Positions 36,091-44,026 of a DNA stretch of 64,000 nucleotides are shown one piece after another. Source of the DNA: Streptomyces spinoverrucosus (GTDB lineage: Bacteria; Actinomycetota; Actinomycetes; Streptomycetales; Streptomycetaceae); the NCBI RefSeq assembly GCF_006539505.1, contig NZ_BJND01000002.1, positions 33,771 to 97,770 of the forward strand, read 5' to 3'. The translations under genes and the position numbers were made by a program. How positions within the stretch are numbered: the stretch's first letter is position 1; every line of letters starts with the position of its first letter. A model generated the notes under the pieces. The model made no database searches and was not told where the DNA came from. It was given only the letters and a program-made list of their open reading frames with translations.

Positions 36091-36516
36091 ATGGCGGAGA
36101 CACCCGGCGGGGTCCGGCAGCGCACGACAGAGCCCCGCAGCAGCGACCGGGTGACAGGCCCGTCCCTTTTCGCCGGCTGGGCGCTGGAGTTGAGCGGGTC
36201 GCTGAGCATTCTTCTCGGCATCACCGGCATCGCACGCGACACCATCTTCAGCGCACCCCGCTACACCTACCGGTTCGACCTGACGACCTGGGGCTGGCTC
36301 CATCTGGTGATCGGGATCGCGCTCGTGGCCGCCGGCCTGGGAGTCCTGCTCGGCAAGAGCTGGGGCACAGGGGCCGGTGTGGCGCTGGGCGCGGTGAGCC
36401 TGGTCACCCAGTTCATGTTCATTCCGTACTATCCGCTGTGGTCGATCAGCGTGATGACGCTCGACCTCCTCGCCATCTGGACATTGAGCAGGTTCAGCGC
36501 GCCTTACGACACGTGA
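36091..36516 (+). CDS. Small four-helix integral membrane protein
   Basis: The 141-residue protein has a polar N-terminus of about 28 residues followed by four hydrophobic helices (FAGWALELSGSLSILLGITGIA, WGWLHLVIGIALVAAGLGVLLG, GAGVALGAVSLVTQFMFIPYYPLW, ISVMTLDLLAIWTL). The Y-P-L-W motif between helices 3 and 4 and the short loop sequence match a common actinobacterial membrane family of unknown function (DUF7144-like, from memory). The ATG at 36091 follows AAAGG at a better distance than the GTG at 36085. It is downstream of gntK but separated by 105 bases. Confidence 0.7.
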   Translation: MAETPGGVRQRTTEPRSSDRVTGPSLFAGWALELSGSLSILLGITGIARDTIFSAPRYTYRFDLTTWGWLHLVIGIALVAAGLGVLLGKSWGTGAGVALGAVSLVTQFMFIPYYPLWSISVMTLDLLAIWTLSRFSAPYDT

Positions 36517-36797
36517 ACACCGTGAGCAAGGCCTCTCCACCAGCGGCGAGGTCAGAACGCCTGGAACTCTTCGAAGGGCGGCTCGAACGAGGGGTCGGGC
36601 AAGCGAAGCGCCTTGCAGCGGGTCACTGGTCCGGCCTGGGGATCGGCGCCAACGGTCGTCGCCGTTCCACTGGGATCTTGCGCAGGAAGTAGAGATCGAC
36701 GAAGACTTCGTGAAATCGGTGACTGCCGATTGGACCATTCGGTTTCTCAACGGTCGACAGACAACCGCGGGCGGCCGTCGCAAAGACGGCCGCCCGG

Positions 36798-37820
36798 TCA
36801 GGCCGTCGCCGGTGCCGGGCCGACCAGCTCCGAGAGCACGTCCTCCATCGTCACGAAGCCGAGGACGGTACCCGTCGCGCCGGTGACCGCGGCCAGGTGG
36901 CTGCCGTCGGCGCGCAGCGCGGTGAGGGTGTCGTCCAGCGGGGTGTCGATGCGGACCCGGGTGACCCTGTGCAGCGCGGTGCTCGGGAACGGCTGGTCGC
37001 GGTTTGTGACGCCCAGGGTGTCCTTGATGTGCAGATAGCCCAGCAGGCTGCCGTTCGGGCCGGTGACCGGGAAGCGGGAGTAGCCCGCCTCCGCCGCGAT
37101 CCGCTCCAGCTCGGCCGGGGTGACCGTGTGGCCGACCGTGCGCATCCGCGGCACGGGGACCAGGATCTCGCCCACCGGGCGGGTCCCCAGCTCCAGCGCG
37201 TCACGCAGCCGTTCCCCGTCGGCGGGCGACAGCAGCCCGGCCTCGCTGGAGTCGACGACCATCCGGGCCAGTTGGTCGTCGGTGAAGACCGACTCGACCT
37301 CGTCCTTCGGCTCGACGCGCAGCAGCTTCAGCAGGGTGTTGGCGAAGGCGTTGATACCGAACACCGCCGGACGCAGGCCGCGCGTGACGGCGACCAGCGG
37401 CGGTCCGAGCAGCAGGGCGGTCGGGACCGGCGCCGCGAGGGCGATGTTCTTCGGGATCATCTCGCCGATGAGCATGTGCAGATACGTCGCCACGGTGAGC
37501 GCGATGACGAACGCGATCGGATGCACCAGCCCGTGCGGGATGTGGGCCGCCTCGAAGGCGGGCTCCAGCAGATGCGCGATGGCCGGTTCCGCGACCGCGC
37601 CCAGCACCAGCGAGGAGGCGGTGATGCCGAGCTGGGCGGTGGCCATCATCGCGGAGAGGTGCTGAAGGCCCCACAGGGTCATCCGGGCCCGCGTGTTGCC
37701 CGCTTTCGCGCGGGGCTCGATCTGGCTGCGGCGTACGGAGATCAGGGCGAACTCGGCGCCTACGAAGAAGGCATTGGTCAGCAGGGTCAGGGCGCCGATG
37801 GCGAGTTGCAGCACGGTCAT
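36798..37820 (-). CDS. CNNM/CorC-type membrane protein with CBS pair (hemolysin family), short form
   Basis: The 340-residue protein has an N-terminal DUF21 domain with about four membrane helices (LLTNAFFVGAEFALISVRRSQ, MMATAQLGITASSLVLGAVAEP, GEMIPKNIALAAP) and two CBS domains that end in VLGFVTMEDVLSELVG. It lacks the C-terminal CorC_HlyC module that its neighbour has. Such proteins are linked to Mg2+/Co2+ transport; the name hemolysin is historical. Its start overlaps the stop of the upstream gene by four bases, so the two are coupled and may form a heteromer. Confidence 0.88.
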   Translation of the reverse strand: MTVLQLAIGALTLLTNAFFVGAEFALISVRRSQIEPRAKAGNTRARMTLWGLQHLSAMMATAQLGITASSLVLGAVAEPAIAHLLEPAFEAAHIPHGLVHPIAFVIALTVATYLHMLIGEMIPKNIALAAPVPTALLLGPPLVAVTRGLRPAVFGINAFANTLLKLLRVEPKDEVESVFTDDQLARMVVDSSEAGLLSPADGERLRDALELGTRPVGEILVPVPRMRTVGHTVTPAELERIAAEAGYSRFPVTGPNGSLLGYLHIKDTLGVTNRDQPFPSTALHRVTRVRIDTPLDDTLTALRADGSHLAAVTGATGTVLGFVTMEDVLSELVGPAPATA

Positions 37821-39184
37821 CGGGACGCCTCCCCCATCGCATTACTCCTCGCTGCCGCGGGGACCGCCTGGACCGGGAGCCGGGCGGGTGCGGTGATGCG
37901 GACACGGTCGGCGCGGTGGTGGTCGACGTCGAGGACGTCCAGGCGCCAGCCGTCGTCCAGGTCCAGGACGTCTCCCTTGGCGGGGATGCGTGCGAGACGG
38001 GTGGCGACCAGACCGGCCACGGTCTCGTACGGCCCCTCAGGGGCCGTCAGTCCTATCCCGGCGAGCCGGTCGATGCGGACGGAGCCGTCCGCCTCCCATG
38101 CCGGGCGCCCGTCCGGGGCAGCGGGGGTGGGCAGCAGGTCGGGCACTTCCACGGGGTCGTGCTCGTCGCGGACCTCGCCGACGACCTCCTCAACGATGTC
38201 CTCCATCGTCGCCACGCCCGCCGTGCCGCCGTACTCGTCGATGACCACGGCCATGGTGCGGGTGGCGCGCAGCCGCTCCAGGAGCCGGTCGGCGGTCAGG
38301 CTGTCGGGCACCAGCAGGGGCGCGGTGGCCAGCTCGGTGATCGGGGTGACCGCCCGCTTCGGCGGTGCCAGCGCGAGCACGTCGCGGATGTGGACGGTGC
38401 CGATGACGTCGTCCAGGCTGTCGCGGTAGACCGGGAAGCGGGACAGGCCGGTGGCGTGGGTGAGGTTCGCGGCGTCGGCGGCCGTGGCGTGTGCTTCGAG
38501 GGCCTTGACGTCGACGCGCGGGGTCATGACGTTCTCGGCGGTCAGCTCGCCGAGGTGCAGGGTGCGCACGAAGAGCTCGGCGGAGTCGGCTTCCAGCGCG
38601 CCCTCGGCGGCGGAGTGCTGGGCGAGCGCGACCAGCTCCTCGGGGCTGCGGGCGGAGGCCAGCTCCTCTGCGGGCTCCAGGCCAAGGCGGCGTACGAAAC
38701 GGTTCGCCGTGTTGTTCAGGTGGCCGATGAACGGGCCGAAGGCGGCCGTGAAGCCGCGCTGCGGGCCCGCCACCACCTTCGCGACCGCGAGGGGTCGGGA
38801 GATCGCCCAGTTCTTGGGTACCAGCTCGCCGACCACCATCAGCACCACGGTGGACACGGCCACGCCGAGCACGGTCGCGACGGAGGACGCCGCGCCGCCG
38901 AGGCCGACCGCCTCCAGCGGGCCGCGCAGCAGCGCCGCGAGCGACGGCTCGGCGAGCATGCCGATCACCAGCGAGGTGACGGTGATGCCGAGCTGGGCGC
39001 CGGACAGCTGGACCGTCAGGCGGCGCACGGCCTTCAGCGCGCCCTCGGCGCCGCGCTCACCCGCGGCGGCGGCCCGCTCCAGGTCACCGCGCTCGACGGT
39101 GGTCAGGGAGAACTCGGCGGCGACGAACACCGCGCAGGCCAGTGTGAGCAGGAGGGCCAGCAGGAGCAGCAGGATCTCGGTCAC
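37817..39184 (-). CDS. CNNM/CorC-type membrane protein with CBS pair and CorC_HlyC domain
   Basis: The 455-residue product has the DUF21 membrane domain (CAVFVAAEFSLTTVERGDLE, GAQLGITVTSLVIGMLAEPS, VVLMVVGELVPKNWAIS), two CBS domains (ENVMTPRVDVKAL, TMAVVIDEYGGTAGVATMEDIVEEVVG) and the C-terminal CorC_HlyC beta domain ending in RVRITAPA. It is the promoter-proximal gene of a two-gene operon for divalent-cation homeostasis. A promoter with a BlaI-type operator lies about 200 bases upstream (39395-39420), so it may belong to the BlaI regulon encoded next door. Confidence 0.9.
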   Translation of the reverse strand: MTEILLLLLALLLTLACAVFVAAEFSLTTVERGDLERAAAAGERGAEGALKAVRRLTVQLSGAQLGITVTSLVIGMLAEPSLAALLRGPLEAVGLGGAASSVATVLGVAVSTVVLMVVGELVPKNWAISRPLAVAKVVAGPQRGFTAAFGPFIGHLNNTANRFVRRLGLEPAEELASARSPEELVALAQHSAAEGALEADSAELFVRTLHLGELTAENVMTPRVDVKALEAHATAADAANLTHATGLSRFPVYRDSLDDVIGTVHIRDVLALAPPKRAVTPITELATAPLLVPDSLTADRLLERLRATRTMAVVIDEYGGTAGVATMEDIVEEVVGEVRDEHDPVEVPDLLPTPAAPDGRPAWEADGSVRIDRLAGIGLTAPEGPYETVAGLVATRLARIPAKGDVLDLDDGWRLDVLDVDHHRADRVRITAPARLPVQAVPAAARSNAMGEASR

Positions 39185-39394
39185 CGTGCCACCCCCGTTT
39201 CCTCACTCACATACGGCGGGCGGGGCATGGCACGGCTGGTACTGGGAGGCTCACCCATTGCGGGACCGTGGCTCCTTTTCGTTCTCGGTACGTCGGACGG
39301 GAGGGCGTCGGATCAACGCTCCCCTATGGTAAAGGACAAGCAAAGCACGCTGGTCAAGTCAAGGGCCGCGACACCGCCTTCGATGCCTGCGTCC

Positions 39395-39420
39395 ACCCTA
39401 TGCTTCTACTCGCCTGTAGA
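39395..39420 (-). promoter_or_regulatory. Second BlaI-type operator with TAGGGT -10
   Basis: TCTACT-CGCC-TGTAGA at 39405-39420 is a near-perfect BlaI palindrome. Four bases further on, the minus strand has TAGGGT (39395-39400). The block ACCCTATGCTTCTAC is identical to the one at the blaI promoter. Transcription would run into the CNNM operon. A separate TTGACC / TTTACC promoter is possible at 39357-39328. Confidence 0.6.
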
Positions 39421-39462
39421 GAACGTCCGAGCGTCGCCGGATGTTCCACGTGACGGACGTGA

Positions 39463-40398
39463 TCAGAGCGGTGTCGCCGCGTGCAGGATGAAGACCAACG
39501 TCACCGCGGAGTTGGCGGACGACATCGCGGACACCGCCGTACCGGCGGCCGCCGTCCACGCCGCCACTCCCACGCCGGTGAACACCGACGGCCAGGTGCG
39601 TGTCGCGGGCGCCGGGCCCAGCAGGGCGGCGACTCTGCGCGGCACCGGGCCGGGTGCGGCGAAGCCCGCGAGTGTGGGTACCGGCGCCCCCTGAGCGACC
39701 AGCGCCGCCTTCCCGATCGCGCGCGCCACGGTCCGGCGGTCGCCGACGGCCCGGGCCGCCTCTTCGTCAGCCCAGCGTTCCGTCGTGTACGACACCGCCG
39801 TACGCAGCGGGCGCAGGAAGGGGTTGGCGCGCGCCGCCAGCTGCGCTACGAGCAGGAACCGGTGATGACGAGCGGCCAGGTGCGCCCGCTCGTGCGCGAA
39901 CAGGGCGCGGCGCTCGGCGGGTTGCAGGCCGTGCAGCAGTGCCGTGGTGACGACGATCCGGTCACGGGTGCCGCGGCCGGGCAGGGCGTACGCGTAGGGC
40001 GCGTCGTCGGGGAGTACGGCGACCTCCGTGGCGGGCAGTGCGGCAAGTGCCCGGTGGGCGCGGCGGCGTACCCGCGCGTGGCGCCACAGCGTACGACCGC
40101 ACACCACAGCCACCGCCAGCAGCGCGGGGATGGCCGCCTTGCCGGCCACCTCGTCGTAGGGGACGGCCGCGCGGACCTCCGGGTCGGACCAGCCGTCCGG
40201 CAGCGGGTTGCCGGGCAGTTGCGCGGTGCCGACCACCATCAGCAGCCCGAGGCACACCGTGCTGCACACCGCCATCACGCCGGCCACGCCCGTCAGCAGC
40301 CGGGTGGCGACGCGCGGGTGGAGGTGGTGCTCGGCGAGCCGGGCGACCGGCCAGGCCGTGAGCGGCAGCACCAGCGGCAGGAAGACGAACACCCCCAT
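39463..40398 (-). CDS. M56-family membrane metallopeptidase (BlaR1-like, no sensor domain)
   Basis: The 311-residue protein has about four membrane helices at the start and middle and near the end, with a zinc site HERAH (about residue 169) and downstream acidic residues in TERWADEEAARAVGD. It matches the peptidase part of BlaR1/MecR1 but has no C-terminal penicillin-binding sensor, as is usual in actinobacteria. In this family the peptidase inactivates the partner repressor after sensing an envelope signal. It begins six bases after the BlaI-type gene stops, so the two form an operon. Confidence 0.88.
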   Translation of the reverse strand: MGVFVFLPLVLPLTAWPVARLAEHHLHPRVATRLLTGVAGVMAVCSTVCLGLLMVVGTAQLPGNPLPDGWSDPEVRAAVPYDEVAGKAAIPALLAVAVVCGRTLWRHARVRRRAHRALAALPATEVAVLPDDAPYAYALPGRGTRDRIVVTTALLHGLQPAERRALFAHERAHLAARHHRFLLVAQLAARANPFLRPLRTAVSYTTERWADEEAARAVGDRRTVARAIGKAALVAQGAPVPTLAGFAAPGPVPRRVAALLGPAPATRTWPSVFTGVGVAAWTAAAGTAVSAMSSANSAVTLVFILHAATPL

Positions 40399-40404
40399 GA
40401 GGCT

Positions 40405-40791
40405 TCAGTCTCCCCCTTCGTCCTTCGCCCGACCCAGCAGCTCGCGCAGCAGCCGCTCGTCCTCCGGGTCGAGGGCGGTGACGAAGCTCGCGAGCACTGC
40501 CTCGCGGTTCTGCTCGGCGTCCAGCACCTTGCGCATCTTCCGGGCCGCGAGGCCCGCCTCGTCCGAGGCCGGCGTCCAGGCGAAGGACCGACCGGCACGC
40601 TCCCGGGTCACCGCGCCCTTGGCCAGCAGCCGGGTCAGGATCGTGATCACCGTCGTATAGGCGAGGTCGCCGCCGAGCCGCTCCTGCACCCAGCCGGCGG
40701 TCGCGGGCCCGTCCGCCTCCCGCAGGGCGGCCAGGACCTGCACCTCCAGCTCGCCCTGCCCCCGTCGCCGGGGACGCCGGTGATCCGTCAC
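40405..40791 (-). CDS. BlaI/MecI/CopY-family repressor
   Basis: The 128-residue product starts at GTG after GGGAGA. It has the winged helix of the family (GELEVQVLAALREADGPATAGWVQERLG, LAYTTVITILTRLLAKGAVTRER) and a C-terminal dimerisation helix (LASFVTALDPEDERLLRELLG). The palindrome at 40874-40889 fits its operator class. It should repress itself, the M56 partner and probably tatA and the CNNM operon until the M56 protein triggers its release. Its ligand or trigger is unknown; no beta-lactamase is in the window. Confidence 0.92.
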   Translation of the reverse strand: MTDHRRPRRRGQGELEVQVLAALREADGPATAGWVQERLGGDLAYTTVITILTRLLAKGAVTRERAGRSFAWTPASDEAGLAARKMRKVLDAEQNREAVLASFVTALDPEDERLLRELLGRAKDEGGD

Positions 40792-40863
40792 GCCCTGTCT
40801 CCCTTCCCCTGCCGCGCACTTCACGGGCGGTCCATCGTACGGACACCCGCCCCTCTCCCACGT

Positions 40864-40889
40864 ACCCTATGCTTCTACAGTCCTGTAGA
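40864..40889. promoter_or_regulatory. BlaI operator between blaI and tatA
   Basis: TCTACA-GTCC-TGTAGA (40874-40889) is a perfect palindrome. On the minus strand it precedes a TAGGGT -10 (40864-40869) for the repressor gene. On the plus strand it overlaps a TAGATT that could be the tatA -10 and lies 25 bases before the tatA start. One operator can therefore control both directions. Confidence 0.75.
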
Positions 40890-40913
40890 TTCGACCAAAG
40901 GGGCGGCACTCAC

Positions 40914-41147
40914 ATGTTCGGACTCAGTGAACTCGCGATCATCCTCATCATCGTCATAGCGGTCCTCGCCGCCAAGAAGCTGCCCGAACTGGCCCGCTCG
41001 GCGGGCAAGTCGGCGCGAATCCTGAAGGCGGAAGCCAGGGCGATGAAGGAACAGGAGACTCCGGCCGGGGAGCAGGCGGCCGCGCCGCGCGTGGTCCAGG
41101 GAGAGACGATCACGCCCACAGCCCAGGATTCGGCTCGGCGGCAGTGA
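40914..41147 (+). CDS. tatA: TatA/E-type twin-arginine translocase subunit
   Basis: The 77-residue protein has the typical short N-terminus FGLSELAIILIIVIAVLAAKKLPELARSAGKSARI, with one membrane helix, the FG...KKLPEL hinge and an amphipathic helix, then a charged tail. TatA forms the pore of the Tat system, which exports folded proteins such as the multicopper oxidase here. A second tatA, separate from the usual tatAC locus, is common in Streptomyces. It is divergent from the BlaI gene across a BlaI palindrome, so its expression is probably tied to envelope signals. Confidence 0.88.
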   Translation: MFGLSELAIILIIVIAVLAAKKLPELARSAGKSARILKAEARAMKEQETPAGEQAAAPRVVQGETITPTAQDSARRQ

Positions 41148-41233
41148 ACACACCAACCCCTGCTTGAAGGCGAACGGCACCTTGTCACCGGTTTCCGGCG
41201 CGAACCCTACGATGGTTCTCAGAGGTGGTCGCC

Positions 41234-41719
41234 ATGGATGCTCCACGCCTCAGCAGTACGCCGCTTCCGGGCATCGGTGTCCGTTACGACCTGACCACTC
41301 ACGAGCACCGGCATCTGTCGGTGGTCGCGCACCGCGACGGGGAGCGGACCCTGAGCGCGTACCGCAAGGACGACCCGGACGACTGCGCCCTGTCCGTGCG
41401 GCTGACGGCGGAGGAAGCGGCCACGCTCATCGACGCGCTGCTGCCCGCGCCCCACCTGCCGAACCTGCTGTCCACCACCGAGCTGGGACTGGTGGCCGAG
41501 CGGATCGAGCTGTCCGGGAACTCGCACTGGAACGGGCGGCTGCTCGGCGAGACCCGGATCCGCACCACGACCGGCGCCTCGATCGTGGCCGTCCTGCGCC
41601 GGACCGAGGCGATCTCCTCCCCCACACCGGACTTCCGGCTGGCCGGCGGCGACACGCTGATCGTGATCGGTACCCGCGAGGGCGTGGAGGCCGCCGCCGC
41701 GATACTCGGGCGGGAGTGA
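41234..41719 (+). CDS. Cation:proton antiporter regulatory subunit (KhtT-like, TrkA-C domain)
   Basis: The 161-residue soluble protein has an N-terminal beta domain (PLPGIGVRYDLTTHEHRHLSVVAHRDGERTL) and a C-terminal RCK_C/TrkA-C domain (SIVAVLRRTEAISSPTPDFRLAGGDTLIVIGTREGVE). KhtT proteins gate the K+ efflux antiporter KhtU, often with cyclic di-AMP or pH as signal. The antiporter gene starts seven bases after this stop, giving a two-gene operon. The ATG at 41234 follows GGTGG; a GTG at 41225 is an alternative. Confidence 0.88.
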   Translation: MDAPRLSSTPLPGIGVRYDLTTHEHRHLSVVAHRDGERTLSAYRKDDPDDCALSVRLTAEEAATLIDALLPAPHLPNLLSTTELGLVAERIELSGNSHWNGRLLGETRIRTTTGASIVAVLRRTEAISSPTPDFRLAGGDTLIVIGTREGVEAAAAILGRE

Positions 41720-41725
41720 ACCGCC

Positions 41726-42967
41726 GTGCAGTCCTCGGCCGTGTTCCTGATCGAGTTCGGAGCGATCATCCTCGCCCTGGGACTGCTGGGCCGGTTCGCC
41801 GGGCGGCTGCGGATGTCGCCGATACCGCTGTACCTGCTGGCCGGGCTGGCCTTCGGCGAGGGCGGGCTGCTCCCGCTGGGCGCCAGCGAGGAGTTCGTCG
41901 CCGTCGGCGCCGAGATCGGCGTCATTCTGCTGCTGCTCATGCTGGGCCTGGAGTACACGGCCGGCGACCTGGTCTCCAACCTCCGCGCGCACTACCCCGC
42001 CGGGCTGGTCGACGCCGCCCTCAACGCCCTGCCGGGTGCCGCCCTGGCGCTGCTGCTCGGCTGGGGTCCGGTCGCAGCCGTCGTACTGGCGGGCGTCACC
42101 TGGATCTCGTCCTCCGGTGTGATCGCCAAGATCCTCGGCGACCTGGGGCGGCTGGGCAACCGTGAGACCCCGATCGTGCTGAGCATCCTGGTCCTCGAAG
42201 ACCTCTCCATGGCCGTCTACCTGCCGATCCTCACCGCCCTGCTGGCGGGTGTCGGCCTGGTGGCCGGAGGTATCACTCTGGCCATCGCGCTCGGTGCCGC
42301 CGCCGTCGTGCTGGTCCTCGCGGTGCGGTGCGGCCGCCACATCTCCCGTTTCGTCTCCAGCGACGATCCGGAGAAGCTGCTGCTGGTCGTCCTCGGGCTG
42401 ACCCTGCTGGTCGCCGGGCTCGCCCAGCAGGTGCAGGTGTCCGCGGCCGTGGGTGCCTTCCTGGTCGGCATCGCGCTGTCCGGGGAGGTCGCCGAGGGTG
42501 CGCACAGTCTGCTCGCCCCGTTGCGGGACCTGTTCGCCGCCGTCTTCTTCGTCTTCTTCGGCCTCAGCACCGACCCGGCGAGCATCCCGCCCGTCCTGGT
42601 GCCCGCCCTCGCCCTGGCCGCCGTCACCGCGCTGACGAAGATCGCCACCGGCTACTGGGCCGCCCGACGGGCGGGCATCGCCGCGAAGGGCCGTTGGCGG
42701 GCGGGCGGCACGCTGGTGGCGCGCGGCGAGTTCTCCATCGTCATCGCCGGACTCGCCATCACGGCCGGGATCGAGCCCTCCCTGGGCCCGCTGGCCACCG
42801 CGTACGTTCTGATCCTGGTCCTGCTCGGCCCGCTCACCGCCCGCTGCACGGAGCCGGTCGCCACCCGACTCGCGCGTCGGCGCCGTAGGTCCGCGTCGAC
42901 GTCCGAGGCCGGGAAGAACCCCACCCCCGCGCACCTGAACGACCAGGACACCGTCGGCCGGGCATGA
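41726..42967 (+). CDS. CPA2 family monovalent cation:proton antiporter (KhtU/KefB-like)
   Basis: The 413-residue protein has about 12 membrane helices and the core motifs of the CPA2 family (LLAGLAFGEGGLLPLG, GVILLLLMLGLEYTAGDL, ISSSGVIAKIL, LVLEDLSMAVYLPI, and the late GTLVARGEFSIVIAGLA). It lacks a C-terminal TrkA-N domain, so the separate subunit at 41234 supplies regulation. It should export K+ in exchange for H+ under osmotic or pH stress. GTG start. Confidence 0.92.
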   Translation: MQSSAVFLIEFGAIILALGLLGRFAGRLRMSPIPLYLLAGLAFGEGGLLPLGASEEFVAVGAEIGVILLLLMLGLEYTAGDLVSNLRAHYPAGLVDAALNALPGAALALLLGWGPVAAVVLAGVTWISSSGVIAKILGDLGRLGNRETPIVLSILVLEDLSMAVYLPILTALLAGVGLVAGGITLAIALGAAAVVLVLAVRCGRHISRFVSSDDPEKLLLVVLGLTLLVAGLAQQVQVSAAVGAFLVGIALSGEVAEGAHSLLAPLRDLFAAVFFVFFGLSTDPASIPPVLVPALALAAVTALTKIATGYWAARRAGIAAKGRWRAGGTLVARGEFSIVIAGLAITAGIEPSLGPLATAYVLILVLLGPLTARCTEPVATRLARRRRRSASTSEAGKNPTPAHLNDQDTVGRA

Positions 42968-43094
42968 CCGACTGGGCCGTACGGCCGCGTGCTTCAGGTC
43001 GCGACCGTCGAGATGTTCGGGCCTGTGACACACAACACACGTCAGCGGGCAAATTTTGACCAGCGCAATGATGGATCCGACCGGCTCATCCGTA

Positions 43095-43127
43095 CCTCCT
43101 GACGTACCAACCGCTCGCGTCAGGAGG
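43095..43127 (+). promoter_or_regulatory. Hairpin that sequesters the DUF4142 gene's ribosome binding site
   Basis: CCTCCTGACG (43095-43104) and CGTCAGGAGG (43118-43127) form a perfect 10-bp stem with a 13-base loop. The right arm is the Shine-Dalgarno sequence itself, four bases before the ATG at 43132. Translation should be low unless the stem is opened. Confidence 0.6.
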
Positions 43128-43131
43128 CTCC

Positions 43132-43884
43132 ATGCCCGTCTCACCCAGCAAGTTGGGGAGCATCTTCGTGTTCGGTGCGCTGGGTCTGACCCTCGCCGCC
43201 CTCGCGTACCCGGCCATGCTCGGGATCGAGAACACCGCCGGCTCGCAGGACCGGATCATCGCCAACACGCCCTACGGTCCGCTGACCGAGGCCGACCGTG
43301 ACTTCGTCGTCAAGGTCCGCTCGGCGGGGCTGTGGGAGTACCCGCTCGGGGAGATGGCCATGGAGCGGGGCACGACTCCGGAGATGAAGGAGGCCGGCGC
43401 ACACCTCATCGTCGGACATGCCGGACTCGACGCCACCTGCCGCAGGATCGCCCCCGAACTCGGCATCACCCTGCCCAACCAGGCGACACCGCAACAGCAG
43501 CAGTTCGTGGCGACCGTGGACGCGGAGACGGGCCAGCAGTTCGACATCACGGCGGTCAACATCATGCGTGTGACCCATGGCCAGATCTTCCCGGCCATCG
43601 CCAAGATCCGCGCCAACACCAAGAACAGTCTGGTCCGTACGCTGGCCGACCAGGCCAATGACACCGTGCTCGACCACATCACCGTGCTGGAGAAGACCGG
43701 CATGGTCAACTACGAGCAGGTCCTCCTCCAGCAGACCACGCCGCCGAAGCTGCCCAAGGACCAGTTGACCCCGCCACCGCCGCAGCCGGGCTCTCCCGTG
43801 CTGGCCCTCAAGCCCCGCCCGGACCTCAACGTGAACACCACGTCGCCTACGCCCAGTCCGTCGGCCGCGGGGGAGGTGCGGTGA
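43132..43884 (+). CDS. DUF4142 domain secreted or membrane-anchored protein
   Basis: The 250-residue protein has an N-terminal hydrophobic signal/anchor (SIFVFGALGLTLAALAYPAML), a ferritin-like all-helical DUF4142 domain (LTEADRDFVVKVRSAGLWEYPLGEMAMERGTTPEMKEAGAHLIVGHAGLD..., then TVDAETGQQFDITAVNIMRVTHGQ) and a Pro/Thr/Ser-rich C-terminal tail. The family function is unknown; many members respond to envelope or oxidative stress. The AGGAGG ribosome binding site is fully within the right arm of a strong hairpin, suggesting translational control. A possible terminator follows at 43892. Confidence 0.85.
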   Translation: MPVSPSKLGSIFVFGALGLTLAALAYPAMLGIENTAGSQDRIIANTPYGPLTEADRDFVVKVRSAGLWEYPLGEMAMERGTTPEMKEAGAHLIVGHAGLDATCRRIAPELGITLPNQATPQQQQFVATVDAETGQQFDITAVNIMRVTHGQIFPAIAKIRANTKNSLVRTLADQANDTVLDHITVLEKTGMVNYEQVLLQQTTPPKLPKDQLTPPPPQPGSPVLALKPRPDLNVNTTSPTPSPSAAGEVR

Positions 43885-43891
43885 CCGCTTC

Positions 43892-43916
43892 CTGAGCTGG
43901 AGTTCTTCCAGTTCAG
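43892..43916 (+). terminator. Possible terminator after the DUF4142 gene
   Basis: CTGAGCTGGA and TCCAGTTCAG pair over 10 bp with one G-T wobble around a 5-base loop, eight bases beyond the stop. The stem is shorter and weaker than the other hairpins in this window. Confidence 0.45.
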
Positions 43917-44026
43917 CGTTCACTCTCCCCATAGCGCACTCGGTCCGGCCGCCGCCCATATGGCGGGAACCCCAACCCCAACGAGTGACCGGCGGGATTC
44001 GCGTCGACGTCCGTGATGGCGCCTGT

